Position numbers and translations under genes: made by a program. A model generated the notes under the pieces. The model searched no databases, had not been told where the DNA came from, and saw only the letters and a program-made list of their open reading frames with translations. From Eucalyptus grandis (taxonomy: Eukaryota > Streptophyta > Magnoliopsida > Myrtales > Myrtaceae), in contig NC_052622.1 of the NCBI RefSeq assembly GCF_016545825.1, positions 8,685,001-8,749,000 of the forward strand: a DNA stretch of 64,000 nt. The letters run 5' to 3'. Of this stretch, positions 1 to 12,049 are shown in pieces; the first letter of the stretch is position 1; each line of letters starts with the position of its first letter.

Positions 1-184
1 AAGTCTTCAAGTTTCGTTTTTTATTTATTCTTAATCATACTTTGATCTGTTAGATAAATTTTAGAATTAATCTATTTTAGTATTTAATTAGTTTATTAAT
101 CATCGATCTCCGTGGGACGATACTTTATCTCATCATTATATTACTTGTTCGATACGTGCACTTGCGTTTAGAATTTTACGAACA
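1..184 (+). repeat. 3' part of the Athila 5' LTR
   Basis: Bases 1-184 repeat the end of the 3' LTR (8070-8109 and 8289-8420). The LTR ends in ACGAACA six bases before the primer site. Most of this LTR lies left of the window. Confidence 0.88.
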
Positions 185-190
185 AGTTTT

Positions 191-208
191 TGGCGCCGTT
201 GCCGGGGA
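191..208 (+). other. Primer binding site (tRNA-Asp type)
   Basis: The sequence TGGCGCCGTTGCCGGGGA is complementary to the 3' end of plant tRNA-Asp, the usual primer of Athila elements. It starts six bases after the LTR end. Confidence 0.88.
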
Positions 209-302
209 TCGTTTGTTTAATACTAATTAATATTAATACCAGATAATTCTAAGTTTAATCTAGCTTTTGTTTTGTTTTATTTTTCAGGGTGTACATCAGT
301 TT

Positions 303-1800
303 ATGACACGTAGCCAACAAGGGGAACTTGTTGAGCTTGATCCAGAAATCGAGCGTACATTCAAAAGGCGACTAAGAGAACAGAGAAATCACGCTAAGAT
401 GGCAGACGGTGAGAATGAAAATCCACGTAGACTCTTAAGAGATTATGCTGTGCCACCAGTTTAAGGCACCACATCAAGTATCAGAAGACCTGTAATTTAA
501 GCAAACAACTTTGAGATTAAGTCGTCACTTATTCAGATGCTTTAACAATAGTGCAATTCAGTGGGCTACCAAGCGATGATCCAAATGCTCACATCGATGC
601 TTTTCTTGAAATCTGTGACACCATTACATATAATGGAGTTACAGATAATGCTATTAGATTGAGATTATTTCCATTCTCTCTTAGAGACAAAGCTAAAAGT
701 TGGCTTTCTTCTCTTCCCGCAGGATCAATTACTACATGGAATGATATGGCTCAGAAATTTCTTGGTAAGTTCTTTCCACCTGCAAAGTCTGCGAAGATGC
801 GTAACGATATTACTAATTTTATGCAGATGGATAATGAATCACTATATGAAGCATGGGAAAGATTCAAAGAATTTCTTAGGAGATGCCCACATCACGGACT
901 ACCCGTATGGATGCAGGTACAAACTTTTTATAATGGCTCTAGTGCAAATCTTCGTTCTATGATTGATGCAGCTGCAGGGGGGACTTTAAATAATAAAACA
1001 CCTGAAGAAGCCTACAATCTATTAGAGGAGATGGCATCCAATAGTTATCGGTGGCCTGCGAGAGATTACCAATGCGAAAAGTTAGCGGAGTTCATGAAGT
1101 TGATGCTTTTGCTGCAATTGCTGCACAATTTGAAACACTCAACAAAAAGCTTGATAATATGAGTGTTTCAGCCATGAAAATTCACAATTTGACATGTGAT
1201 TTTTGTGGTGGAGGACATGTTAGCACTGAGTGTTAGGTAGGTAATACTTTCAAACAACCTAGTGAAAATTCTAACTTTGTTGGGAATTTTAACAGGTCAC
1301 AGAATAATCCCTACTCCAACACATACAATCCGGGATGGCGCAATCATCCAAATTTTTCATGGAATAATCGAATGTGACGAGACCATCAAGATTCAAACAA
1401 TCAGAAGAGACAAAGTCAAATTTGGAAGACATAGTTACCAAACTTGCTAACACAACTCATGACTTCATCAAAAGCACTGATGTGAGATTTCAAAATCAAG
1501 AGGCTTCAATCAAAAATCTGGAGATGCAAGTGGGTCAGTTAGCAAGTATGATGTCGGGAAGGCAAATGGGTTCTTTGCCGAGCAACACAGAGAAAATCCA
1601 ATTGAAAACATAAAGGCTATTACCCTGAGAAGTGGTAAACAAGTGGGGAAGAAGAAGAGATTTTCAGAGACAAGGAAGAGGTGGTCAATAAACAATCAAA
1701 GGAGACAAGCAAGAGTAAACTTTTTCCAGATAATCCCAAGCCATATGTGCCCGCCAATTCCATTCCCTCAGCGACTCCAAAGAGCACAAAATAGATAAGC
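303..1800 (+). pseudogene. gag: Athila gag region (broken)
   Basis: Gag is the structural capsid/nucleocapsid protein that packages element RNA. An ATG at 303 opens the Gag N-terminus (MTRSQQGELVELD), which stops at 462-464. The capsid-like retrotransposon Gag domain is open in another frame from 551 to 1162 (motifs FSGLPSDDPNAHIDAF and LYEAWERFKEFLRRCP). A CCHC-like finger (CDFCGGGHVSTEC, with C-x2-C-x3-H-x4-C spacing) lies near 1198-1233. The Athila motif NPYSNTYNPGWRNHP follows near 1305-1361, and a coiled-coil-like stretch near 1410-1610. At least three frame changes or stops separate these parts, so no full Gag could be made. Confidence 0.85.
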
Positions 1801-2329
1801 AATTTTCTAAATTTCTTGATGTATTTAAAAAATTGCACATTAACATTCCTTTTGCAGATGCTTTAGCGCAAATGCCTAGTTATGCAAAATTTTTGAAGGA
1901 GATTTTGGCAAACAAAAGGAAATGGAGGATTATGAAACCGTGAAGTTAAATGAGGAGTGTTCAGCCATCCTACAAAACAAATTGCCTCCAAAATTAAAAG
2001 ATCCAAGGAGTTTTACTATTCCTTGCACTATTGGGGATTCTTACTTTGAAAAAGCATTATGTGATTTAGGTGCAAGTATTAATTTGATGCCTTATTCAGT
2101 TTTCAAGAAATTAGGATTGGGCGAGGTAAAAGCAACCACGGTGTCACTTCAACTGGCTGATCGATCAATTAAATATCCAAGAGGTATTGTGGAAGATGTT
2201 TTGGTAAAAGTTGACAAATTTATCTTTCCTGCAGATTTCATAGTTCTTGACATGAAGGAAGATTTTGAGGTACCACTTATCTTAGGTCGACCTTTTCTAG
2301 CAGGAAGAGCTCTTATTGATGTACAATAA
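1800..2329 (+). pseudogene. Athila protease region
   Basis: This aspartic protease domain would process the Gag-Pol polyprotein. The catalytic motif is DLGASINLMP in the segment open from 1922 to 2329, followed by the downstream ILGRPFL motif (residues about 119-125 of the segment). Both are standard for Athila retropepsins. The lead-in (motifs FSKFLDVFKKL and MPSYAKFLKEIL) is readable from about 1800. A TAA at 2327-2329 separates it from the RT domain. The catalytic Asp is present, but the polyprotein is not continuous. Confidence 0.83.
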
Positions 2330-2553
2330 GGGAAGTTGATCCTTAGAGTTCAAGATGATCTTGTTTCATTTAATGTTTTTAAAGCAATGAAATATCCATC
2401 GATGATAATTCTTGTTTTAGAGTTGAGACAGTTGACAAGTTGGTAAATAAGGTTTTTCAGGAAAATATTTTTGAAGATCCACTTGAAGCATGTCTGATTC
2501 AACCAATGGACAAAGACATTTAAAATGAGGAGATAAAGGAGTATGCAAATTTC

Positions 2554-4281
2554 ATGGAGGCAATTCCACCATATTCAAGGCAAAAGGCAATTAAATTTGA
2601 GGAGTTGGGACAACACATTACAAAGCCTAAACCATCAATTGAAGAGCCTCCAATTCTTGAACTCAAACCCTTACCTTCTCATTTGAAATATGCTTATTTA
2701 GATGGAGTTTCTTCTTTACCGGTAATTATATCTTCTTCTTTGACAGATTTGATGGAGGAGAAATTGCTTAGAGTATTAAGAGAGCATAAAGGTGCAATTG
2801 GATGGAAAATAGCTGATATCAAGGGAATTAGTCCTTCAATTTGCATGCACAAAATTTTGATGGAGGAGCAATATAAACCCACTATCCAACCTCAGAGGCG
2901 TTTGAACCCGAAGATGCAAGAAGTAGTGAAAGCTGAGGTAATTAAGCTACTTGATGCAGGTATCATCTATCCTATCTCTGATAGTTCGTGGGTAAGTCCT
3001 GTGCAAGTTGTACCAAAGAAAGGTGGTATGACTGTTCAGAAAAACGACAACAATGAATTGATTCCAACTAGAACAGTTACTGGGTGGCGTGTGTGTATGG
3101 ATTATAGAAAATTGAATGATGCCACTAGAAAAGATCACTTTCCTTTACCATTTATTGATCAGATGTTAGAAAGACTTGCTGGGCATGAGTTTTATTGCTT
3201 TCTTGATGAATATTCAGGGTATAATTAGATTTCTATTGCACCAGAAGATCAAGAGAAAGCTACTTTCACTTGCCCCTATGGTACTTTTGCTTTTAGAAGA
3301 ATGTCCTTTGGTCTTTGTAATGCACCAGCTACTTTTCAAAGATGCATGATGGCTATTTTTTCTGATATGGTTGAAAAATATATTGAGATTTTCTTTGATG
3401 ATTTTTCCGTTTTTGGCCTATCATTTGATTCTTGTTTAAATAATTTGGCCTTGGTCTTACAAAGATGTGAGGAGACTAACCTTATTTTGAATTGGGAGAA
3501 GTGTCACTTTATGGTGCAAGGGAAGGAATAGTGCTCGGGCATAAAATTTCTCGAAACGGAATAGAAGTCGATCGAGCCAAAGTAGAGGTCATTGCAAAAT
3601 TACCTTCGCCAACATCTGTGAAACTTGTCAGAGGATTTTTGGGACATGCAGGATTTTACAGGCGATTTATAAAAGATTTTTCAAAAATTGCTAAACCTCT
3701 TTCTAATCTTTTGGAAAAAGATTCTCCTTTTAATTTTTCCGTTGAATGTATGCAGACTTTTAACACTTTAAAGGAGAAGTTAATATCAGCACCAATTATG
3801 ACAGCACCAAATTGGGATTTACCTTTTGAGCTGATGTGTGATGCTAGCGATTCTGCAATAGGAGCTGTTTTGGGACAAAGGAAGAATAAAATTTTTCAAA
3901 CCATATATTATGCCAATCGAACCTTGTCAGGTGCACAATTGAATTATTCAACAACAGAAAAGGAACTTTTTGCGGTAGTATTTGTTTTTGATAAATTTCG
4001 TTCTTATTTAATTGGCTCAAAAGTTATAGTTTATTCGACCACTTGCTCTTAAGTATATGCTTGAAAAGAAAGAATCAAAACCCGAGTTGATCAGGTGGAT
4101 TCTATTGCTGCAAGAATTTGATTTGGAAATCAAAGATAAGAAGGGGACTGAAAATCTAATTGCGGATCACTTATCAAGAATTCCAAATTCAAAGGAAGAG
4201 GTAAGACCAATTTTGGAAGAGTTCCTTGATGAGAAATTTTTTTTTCCATCAAGTCAATTCCTTGGTATACTGACTTTGTAA
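2554..4281 (+). pseudogene. Athila reverse transcriptase and RNase H region
   Basis: These domains copy element RNA into DNA and degrade the RNA strand. RT motifs in order are VCMDYRKLND near 3095, FPLPFIDQMLERL near 3140, FLDEYSGYN near 3205, FGLCNAPATFQRC near 3310 and the catalytic FFDDFSVFG near 3395. Related elements usually have FMDD or YVDD at that last site. A TAG at 3226-3228 interrupts RT and a frame change occurs near 3500-3530. RNase H follows (LMCDASDSAIGAVLGQ near 3835, TEKELFAVVFVFDKFR near 3955), with a further frame change near 4050. The region ends at the DHLSRIPN motif. It is clearly inactive. Confidence 0.88.
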
Positions 4282-4363
4282 ATTATTTGGTAAGTAATGT
4301 TCTTCCTCCTAAATTATCATATCAACAGAAGAAAAAATTCTTTTCTAATGTTGAAAACCTTTC

Positions 4364-5525
4364 TTGTTTAAAGTATGTGCAAATCAGGTCATAAGGAGAT
4401 GTGTTCCAGATGAAGAGAAGGCAAACATTCTACATCATTGTCATAATGGAGAGGTAGGTGGCCATTTTGGTGCCACCAAAACTGCAGCTAAGATTTTACA
4501 ATCTAAATTTTATTGGCCTGCACTTTTTAAATATGCATACTCCTATGTAGTTTCATGTGATAGGTGTCAGAGAACTGAAAATATTTCAAGAAAAAATGAG
4601 ATGTCTTTAAACAACATTATTGTGTGTGAATTATTTGATGTTTGGAGTATTGATTTCATGGGACCCTTTACACCTTCTTATGGAAATTTATACATTTTAG
4701 TGGCTGTGGAGTATGTGTCTAAGTGGGTAGAAGCTGTAGCATTGCCAACAAATAATGCTAAGGTTGTGGTGAAATTTTGAAGAAAAATATTTTTACCCGA
4801 TTCGGCACTCTAAGGCAATCATAAGTGATAGGGGACACATTTTTACAACAAGCAATTTGAAGTACTTTTGAGTAAATATGGAGTCACACATAAGGTTGCA
4901 ACCCCTTATCATCCTCAGACTAGTGGTCAAGTAGAGATTTCAAATAGGGAAATCAAGAGAATTTTAGAAAAAACAGTGAATGTCTCTAGGAAAGATTGGT
5001 CAATAAAACTTGATGATGCACTTTGGGCCTATAGGACAGCGTTCAAAACTCCAATTGGGATGTCTCCTTTTAGGCTAGTGTTTGGAAAGGCTTGTCACTT
5101 ACCAGTGGAATTAGAGCACAAAGCATATTGGGCATTGAAATTTTGAATTTTGATATGCAGTCTACAGTGAAGAAAGATTATTGCAACTGAATGAATTGGA
5201 AGAATTTCGCAATGAGGCCTATGAAAATTCTAAGTTGTACAAGGATCATACAAAAAGATGGCATGACAAGCACATATTCAGAAGAGAGTTTAAAATTGGT
5301 CAAAAAGTCTTACTTTATAACTCTCGTCTTAAATTTTTTCCAGGAAAGTTGTGATCTAGATGGTCTGGTTCTTTTATAGTTACATAGGTATTCCCATATG
5401 GAACAGTTGAAGTTGCGAATGACACCGAGGGCACATTTAAAGTGAACGGTCAACGTTTGAAGCCTTACTTCGAAGGTGGTTACAACAAGCAGAAGACCAC
5501 CATTGAACTTCATCCTCCAGAATAG
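4364..5525 (+). pseudogene. Athila integrase region
   Basis: Integrase inserts the cDNA into the genome. The HHCC zinc-binding module is visible near 4435-4575 ([13 protein letters not shown] ... VVSCDRCQR). The first catalytic Asp is in WSIDFMGPF near 4650, the second in ISDRG near 4825, and the catalytic Glu is in [13 protein letters not shown] near 4930. The fold continues to [16 protein letters not shown] near 5090. The C-terminus (FKVNGQRLKPYFEGG near 5435) ends at a TAG at 5523-5525. Frame changes near 4780-4870 and 5145-5390 break it. Confidence 0.87.
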
Positions 5526-7077
5526 CGACATCTGAGATAATTTGGCTGAAAACTATAAAGCAAGCGCGTCTTGGGAGGCAACCCAAGCATTTTAATTATA
5601 TTTTTATTTATTTTTAAGTTTATGTTTTGCAAAAAAAAAAAAAAAAAAATATTAACTTTTTCTATTTTATCCAGGTTAATTTTTAGGGAGCACCTTTCAA
5701 GAGTTTAATCATCAAGATCATCTATGGACTTATCCTACAACCGGGAAGTTTTCTTCTTCCCATTCTATTTTTTCGCATTGAGGACACTGCTTCATTCAAG
5801 TTTGGGGGGAAGACAAATTTTTAGATAATTTTTTATATTATTGCTCTCCCGGTTGTGAATTTTTGCGATTCTTAGGAAAATTTAAATTTTATTTAAACTT
5901 GCAGTTGATGTGTGAGTTAATCTTAATTCTGATTATGTTGATCCACTTACTGAGCACTAAAAGTCCTTAATTTTTTGAATTATGTGTAAATCTAGAGAAC
6001 ATTCATGTGAAATATGTGATTTTCTTAGATTTCACCCAAATCTTAGAATTTGTTTGATTTTCTCTTGAGGCGAAATCCTAAGCTAAATCTAATTGAGAAA
6101 ATGATTTAGGCAATTTTTGGATCGATTGAGCCTTTCAAGCTAACCCTGTTTATTTATCCCTAGTCACCCCGTTGAGCCTTAATTACTACCCAATTTTTCA
6201 TTGGCACCCATATATGTTTAGCCTAGTTGTTATCAAATTATATCTATGTCCCTTGCCCTATGAACACGTTGATTTTTTGGTTGTTTATTTGATTGATAGA
6301 AATTTTGGAGGAATGATGGAGTACAAAGAAGAAAAAAAGTGATTGCAGTGGTTGTTTAAGGTGTATTGTCAAAAAAAAAAATTGCTTTTATGGTTCCCTA
6401 TCCAACTTTCAATTGAGTGAGCCTTTTGGATACTCAATGGGTTGGAAATTTTCATGTTATATTTGGAGGGACTTTGGGAGAAACTCCACCATAAAGCAAT
6501 TCAAAAAAAAAAAAAAAAAAAAAAAAAAAGAGAGAGAAAAGGAAAAAAAAAAAAGAATGATGATATATGGCGGCAGAAAAATTATCTTGAAGGAGTGAAA
6601 TTGGACAGTGACAGTGGCTCTAATTAGATCCTAGAAATCAATGTGTTGATGGGTGGTTTGAGCTTAAAATTGCCATTATCTCACCTTTAGCCCAGCCTTA
6701 CATTACAACCCGAGAAAAGTCCTATTGATTTTTGGTTGGATAATTAGCTTACATTAGTGGAGAGAGGAATGAAAAGCAAACCTATGAGATTTGGTCATAA
6801 TTATTGAGAATTTTGAGAGGTTGCATGTTAATGTGAATTTATTTGGATTGCATATAATTCAAAAAAAGATGAGGACTCTCACACACACACTTGGATCATA
6901 TAGTTAGAATTGGTCTTAACTTATAAATCGATTTCAATGTTTGGATGAAATTTGTGTTTTTCTTTGAATTGTGAATTTGAGCAATTATGGAAAGATGTCA
7001 TGGAGAAGGTTGTTAGGTTGAGTATGTGTTATGTCTTACTTTTGCTCGAGGACTAGCAAAATGTTAAGTTTGGGGTT
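5526..7077 (+). other. Non-coding spacer and polypurine tract of the Athila element
   Basis: No protein domain is recognised. Just after pol is the hairpin-prone sequence CTTGGGAGGCAACCCAAG (about 5570-5587). A polypurine-tract-like sequence (AAGTTTGGGGGGAAG) lies at 5798-5812. Poly-A runs occur at about 5630-5649 and 6503-6552. The true polypurine tract (AAGTTTGGGG) is at 7066-7075, directly before the 3' LTR. Athila elements often carry a long spacer here, sometimes with an envelope-like ORF; none is seen. Confidence 0.75.
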
Positions 7078-8420
7078 TGATAACTCTATAAAAATAGGGT
7101 TATTTTACCTATTTTAGGCAGTAATTAATGCATTATCTGTGAGAAAATATTTGGATTTCCTTCTGATTATTTGAATTTTCTTTGTTTATGCAGAATAATG
7201 AGATATGGAGAAGATAAGGAAAAGAATGGCAATTATCAGAATTCAAATAAAAGCTGCAGTGGAAGATGGATATCAAATCAGGAAATTTTTGATTTTGTTT
7301 CCTAATGTTATCTACAAGCATTGAGAGATAGATATTTTAGATTTCCTATAAATAGGAAGAGAGCAGCTAGGGTTTTTAGAGAGAGAGAGGGGGAGAGTTA
7401 GATCGTTTTCCATTGTTCCGAGAGTTTTTCAAGTATTTTGAAGAGAAGACAAAAGTGGTGACAGAATTTTTGTTCTTTGATTCAAGATGCTGGGTTTGAT
7501 TTATATTTATATTTTTTCTTCTACTATGTTCTAATTTTCTTTTGTTAGAGCTACGATGTAGCCTAACCATGATGATATGAATTTCATGATTTTTATGTTT
7601 TACAATTGATTTCATTCATGTGAGTTATATATTATTGCGTTTAATGCTTTTGAGTGACTCGGCCACCACTTGAATGATCTGATGTGCATGTTTGAGACTG
7701 AGAGGTAATAATATGCAATTGCTCATTATAATATATAACCATGAATTAAACGTGGATAGAAATATACCGCGTTATTTGTGTAGCTTTCGGTGATAAGGTG
7801 ATCCAAAAGACTCATTGTAAACCGGGAATATTCATAACTTTTAATGCACTCATGTTTATTTTAATTCACATAGAGATATAGTGGATTAATAAGCTGAGTA
7901 GGTTTGCTATACCTAGAGATAGGATAGTAAATAGGTTAGGAAATTCCGCTATCACATGTTTGATATCGTTCGTGTATTCACAACAATCTGAAATTCATAT
8001 CTAGTGGTTATGGTGAAATTGGATGCTCTAACATATTTATCTGATTGATTTTACTGCATTTAGTCTTCAAAGTCTTCAAGTTTCGTTTTTTATTTATTCT
8101 TAATCATACAACCATTGTTCGTAAAATTCTAAACGCAAGTGCACGTATCGAACAAGTAATATAATGATGAGATAAGTATCGTCCCACGGAGATCGATGAT
8201 TAATAAACTAATTAAATACTAAAATAGATTAATTCTAAAATTTATCTAACAGATCAAAGTATGATTAAGAATAAATAAAAACGAAACTTGATCTGTTAGA
8301 TAAATTTTAGAATTAATCTATTTTAGTATTTAATTAGTTTATTAATCATGGGACGATACTTTATCTCATCATTATATTACTTGTTCGATACGTGCACTTG
8401 CGTTTAGAATTTTACGAACA
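7078..8420 (+). repeat. Athila 3' LTR with an inverted insert at its end
   Basis: The LTR opens with TGATAAC after the polypurine tract and closes with ACGAACA at 8420. Bases 8070-8109 and 8289-8420 match the 5' LTR fragment at 1-184, apart from about 10 bp of deletion in the second part. Bases 8110-8288 are an extra segment: an inverted copy of the LTR end. Without that insert the LTR would be about 1.17 kb. Confidence 0.85.
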
Positions 8421-8425
8421 ATGGT
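8111..8425. repeat. Imperfect palindrome made from the Athila LTR terminus
   Basis: The left arm (8111-8287) is the reverse complement of the LTR end plus five flanking bases (ATGGT, 8421-8425). The right arm (8288-8425) is that LTR end in normal orientation. The right arm lacks about 9 bp (CGATCTCCG) that both the left arm and the 5' LTR retain. The structure could form a long hairpin. Confidence 0.9.
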
Positions 8426-8877
8426 TGACAAGCTTCTTGACTGTAGACAAATCTCGCATTAGTTTTTCTCCTCATCAGTACCTTGACTTAGTGTATTCTC
8501 GATATCCTACTCTATTCTTTCTAGTTGATGATCTTTTCGAATTAGAATGCTTTTCAACCAATCTTTATGGATTTTTTTACATCGAATCCTACTTATCTGT
8601 CTTCTGCACCTTGCACCTTTTCAGTTTGAGATCAAGCCCATACATTATACAGTCTCATTTTAAATCAGGAATGTCAACAGATGTTGTTCGTTGCCTCATC
8701 ATGTCATCAAGCATGCAAAACTAGGCATTGAGATTCTTCTGGTTTTGGATTTTCTGTCTGTCTTGTTCTACTGTAATTTCTTCGAACAGTAGAATCTCTT
8801 TGTATGCTTCTGCCTTTATAGTCTCTGCATATCGGTAGATTGTATTAATGATAACTATAACATCTGCTTTCTTGTAG

Positions 8878-11470
8878 TGGTTGCATTCTGTCCGAACAAT
8901 AGTGAAGTTCACATTTACAGACTTTCAGAAGACAAGTGGGAGCAAGCGCACATTCTCCATTGCAGTACTTCATCCTTAAAGAGTAAGTGACTTTGAATTC
9001 AAATGACTGAAATAGAGGGACGACAATATACTAAACAGTATTTATGTGAGCACAGAAATAAAAGTTACAAACTATATTTACCGAAAGATAAGCAAAATTG
9101 CATTTGTGTTGAGTTATCCGATTTCTTGTCTTCAGAGTGGTAATTCTCCAGCCATGTTTGTTTTTCTCCAAAACTAAAGAAATAGGACCAGAAGACACTC
9201 TATTTTAGTTTTCCCACTTTCCTATTGCTTGTCTCTTCTATTGTTCTTTTCTCTCTCCAGTTTATCATATTGATGACTTCTTTCTCCACAATGTCAACAG
9301 TCATTTCCAAACAGTGATTTGATGACCACATATGACCAGCAATCTGGAGTTCTAACTTAAGCTCCACATTGTCTTCTTTCCCCTTGGATGTCAAGGAAAT
9401 GAACTGGTGAATGATGATGCGCCTTTGAAATTTGATGTTGCTTGTTTTATCTTGCTAACAAAGCTTATCTCATTGACTAACAGATATCTGGCATTTAATG
9501 AAAGATTCTAGCATGCTCCTCACTGATGTCTTGTTGCCTTGAACATATAATAAGTACATGATGATGGTTCATTTTGTTCTTATCTTTGCTTGAGAATTTA
9601 ATTTTGCATTCTACATAACAAGATTAAATGATTGAAGTCTATGTTATGCTAATTAATAGTTTAAATGAAGAATTTTGTTCTTGGTGCTCACAATGGGGAA
9701 TGCAATGTCACAACATGACCAAATATTTCTGGAATAGACTGGAGTGCTGGGTCAAACAGAATAGTAACAGTGTCCCATGATCGAAATTCGTGAGTAAAAT
9801 TACCTAATTGGAACCACACCTTGTGTTCTGCCTCCCTTCTGCATATTTTCGAGTATCTAATGCATTGTTTTTGTTCTTATGTAGATATGTGTGGAATCAT
9901 GAAGGATCAGAGTGTTTACCTACCTTAGTTATGCTCAGGCTAAACTGAGCTGTGGTTTGCGTTCAATGGAGCCCAAAAGGTATGCAGAATCATTGAGTTT
10001 GAATACAGGACGATGTTGAATGTTGCCTGTCAAAGACTTCTTAGAGTATTTACATTGTATTGGAGAACAATAAAATTCTGTTGCAATTGCTAGAAGAATT
10101 TGATTCAGTCAATTGTTCTTAAAATGGCACTTGAGCTATTAGACTCCAGGGAGACACTTATAAATGTGAAGTACCAATAAGTTTCTGCATGAATTATAAT
10201 TCCTCTAATGGGTTTATTCTTCATCTTTCATAATATAGTTAAAAAATTGTATATAGTTTTATCTTGTTCTGACCTCATACTTTAGCTGGCTGTGGTTCTT
10301 TTTTTTCTCTATAAGTAAAGAGAAATTCACAATGAGGCTTTAAGGGTGGCGACCTATATAGAAAAAGAGCTGAAAGCCAAAAGAAAGCTCATTTACCAGA
10401 CGAGTGAGTTAGCTATGATCTCTGAATGTACTTCAAATTTAACCTCTTCCTATGTTTCCAACTCCGTAAATGTCCTTCTAATCCTCTCTCCCCTCTTCCT
10501 TTCCTCCTCCTTCACATGTTAGAGATATTTTCACTATGGACTGCTAATTTATTTTGCTTGATTTCCTCTTGTCAAATGGACTGGGTATGATGAGTTAATA
10601 AATACTCTCATTGTTTTCTTCTTTTTCCTGCAGAAAAAAAAAATTTGCTGTTGGAACAAGATGGTATTAGCTTCTATTTTCAGGTTTTTCCTCTTCATTG
10701 TTTTTTTTATTTTATTTTTCAGTCTTATGTTTTTTTTTTCATTGTTTTTTATTTTTTTTTTTTCAGTCTTATGTTGTATTGGACATGTATTCTTCCGATG
10801 TGCTTTTTAGTAAGTCATCACTGATTGATTAAGGATTTATGGGGGATATGTTTTCCAAACTTGGGGGACAAGTTGGTTGTGTTCACTGCATTTGAACTCA
10901 TTCTTTTATGATGAAAGCTTTTAAATTTGGGTATGAGCATTGACCAAGCATTGTCTGCTTGAAGTTGACGTAGGTCGTTTCTGAGTATGCGATACTCATG
11001 GATGAGCCTTATGTAGTTGTGGTAGCACATATGAATGGCAAAACGCAGAAGTTCACGGTACAGGACTTTGAAGAGCGACAAATAGTATTCTGGCAGGGTT
11101 GATGCTGTTGTACTGCTCATTTCTTTGGTGCAGTTTGGAGTGCAAACTCCAATGGAGACTTTGAAGCAGTGCTGTTGCTACATATATGAATCAAATATCC
11201 CTCTTGTAGTTACTCCAAGAGTTTAGCATTATGGAAATGAAGACTGGATTAGAAATTAACTAGTTACTGACGTGCTCTATAACTTCGTAAAGAAATGAGA
11301 TGGTTACATATAAAAAAGACAGGAGATTAGTACACTTAGTTTCTGCTTTTGGTAGCTCTTTGGGGGCAGTTATTGATGTATGTTCTATTGTAGGTGGGTC
11401 GGTAAACTCATTAGGAAAATACACAATTCATCGGTGACAAGGGTTGCTTGGCATCCTACCAATATGAGTA
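8878..11470 (+). pseudogene. ARPC1: ARPC1 (Arp2/3 complex WD40 subunit) pseudogene, introns retained
   Basis: ARPC1 is the WD40 subunit of the actin-nucleating Arp2/3 complex. Five exon-like pieces occur in the correct order with splice-like borders. 8878-8992 reads CPNNSEVHIYRLSEDKWEQA. 9711-9789 reads SGIDWSAGSNRIVTVSHDR after a one-base frameshift and ends at a GTGAGT donor. 9885-9979 reads YVWNHEGSE ... LVMLRLN-stop-AVVCVQWSPK. 10634 to about 10660 reads KFAVG. 11394 to about 11470 reads WVGKLIRKIHNSSVT ... VAWHP. The third piece has an in-frame TGA (9946-9948) and the fourth is cut short. The first exon and the C-terminal half were not found. Retained introns argue for decay of a genomic copy, not a retrocopy. 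The identification rests on remembered family motifs. Confidence 0.8.
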
Positions 11471-12049
11471 TATCCTCTTTCTCACATTTTTGTGGTGTTG
11501 GACACTTGCAACAAAGCTTTGTTTCCTTTTATTGGCTGCATCCGTGAATGCCTTTGTTATTTATGGTCATGCCTTCTGCTTACAATTTATTTGGGTTACT
11601 AATAGTCACCCTGTCTGTTTGCGTGAGAGTTCATGAATTTTTTAGGGCAGAATATGATCTTATTCTCCATATACCTGCATTTGAAAGCTGTTAGGAATGG
11701 TAACTAGTTTCAGCAGGAAATAGTTAAAAATGCGCAGTGCAGTGCTGGAGAAATAGACATGAAGACAGTAAAATTGAACTGGTTCACTAGTTAGATTTGT
11801 TATTCCCTGATGTGGATTTTGTATGACACGATATAAGTCTGAGAATAGATTTTGTGATTTGGAACGGGAAAAAGAGTTGATGAGCTTTCAGTCAGTCATT
11901 GATTTAGGCATTTTCTTAAGTTAATTCATGTAGTCAAATGCTATTTGAAAAGAGTTTGAGATAGGATTTGAGACTCAAAGCAGGACAAGGGGATAAAGAT
12001 GTACATGCTGACTCTTCTCCTTTCCTTTTTAATATTTAGGGCTGGCACT
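11471..12049. other. Intergenic stretch, nothing recognised
   Basis: No convincing coding or RNA feature is seen between the ARPC1 remnant and the old copia fragment. Later ARPC1 exons were looked for here and not found. Confidence 0.5.

Larger units (their letters stand above)
1..8420 (+). mobile_element. Athila-type Ty3/gypsy LTR retrotransposon, decayed, 5' LTR cut by window edge
   Basis: The order is 5' LTR end, primer site, gag, protease, RT, RNase H, integrase, a 1.5 kb non-coding spacer, polypurine tract and 3' LTR. The primer site matches the 3' end of plant tRNA-Asp, which is typical of the Athila lineage. The Gag start (MTRSQQGELVELDPEIE), the protease motif DLGASINLMP and the long spacer after integrase also fit Athila. 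Every domain carries stops or frame changes, so the copy is dead. No envelope-like ORF is visible in the spacer. The 5' target-site duplication lies outside the window. Window base 1 corresponds to base 8070 in the 3' LTR. Confidence 0.92.

Noticed and set aside
5526..7077. Possible envelope-like gene in the Athila spacer
   Set aside because: No long open frame or membrane-protein pattern; stops in all frames.
8392..8724. Plus-strand 110-codon open frame right of the Athila element
   Set aside because: It starts inside the LTR and shows no domain or splice context.
10818..11120. Minus-strand 100-codon open frame between ARPC1 exon-like pieces
   Set aside because: No recognisable motif; kept as unexplained intron sequence.
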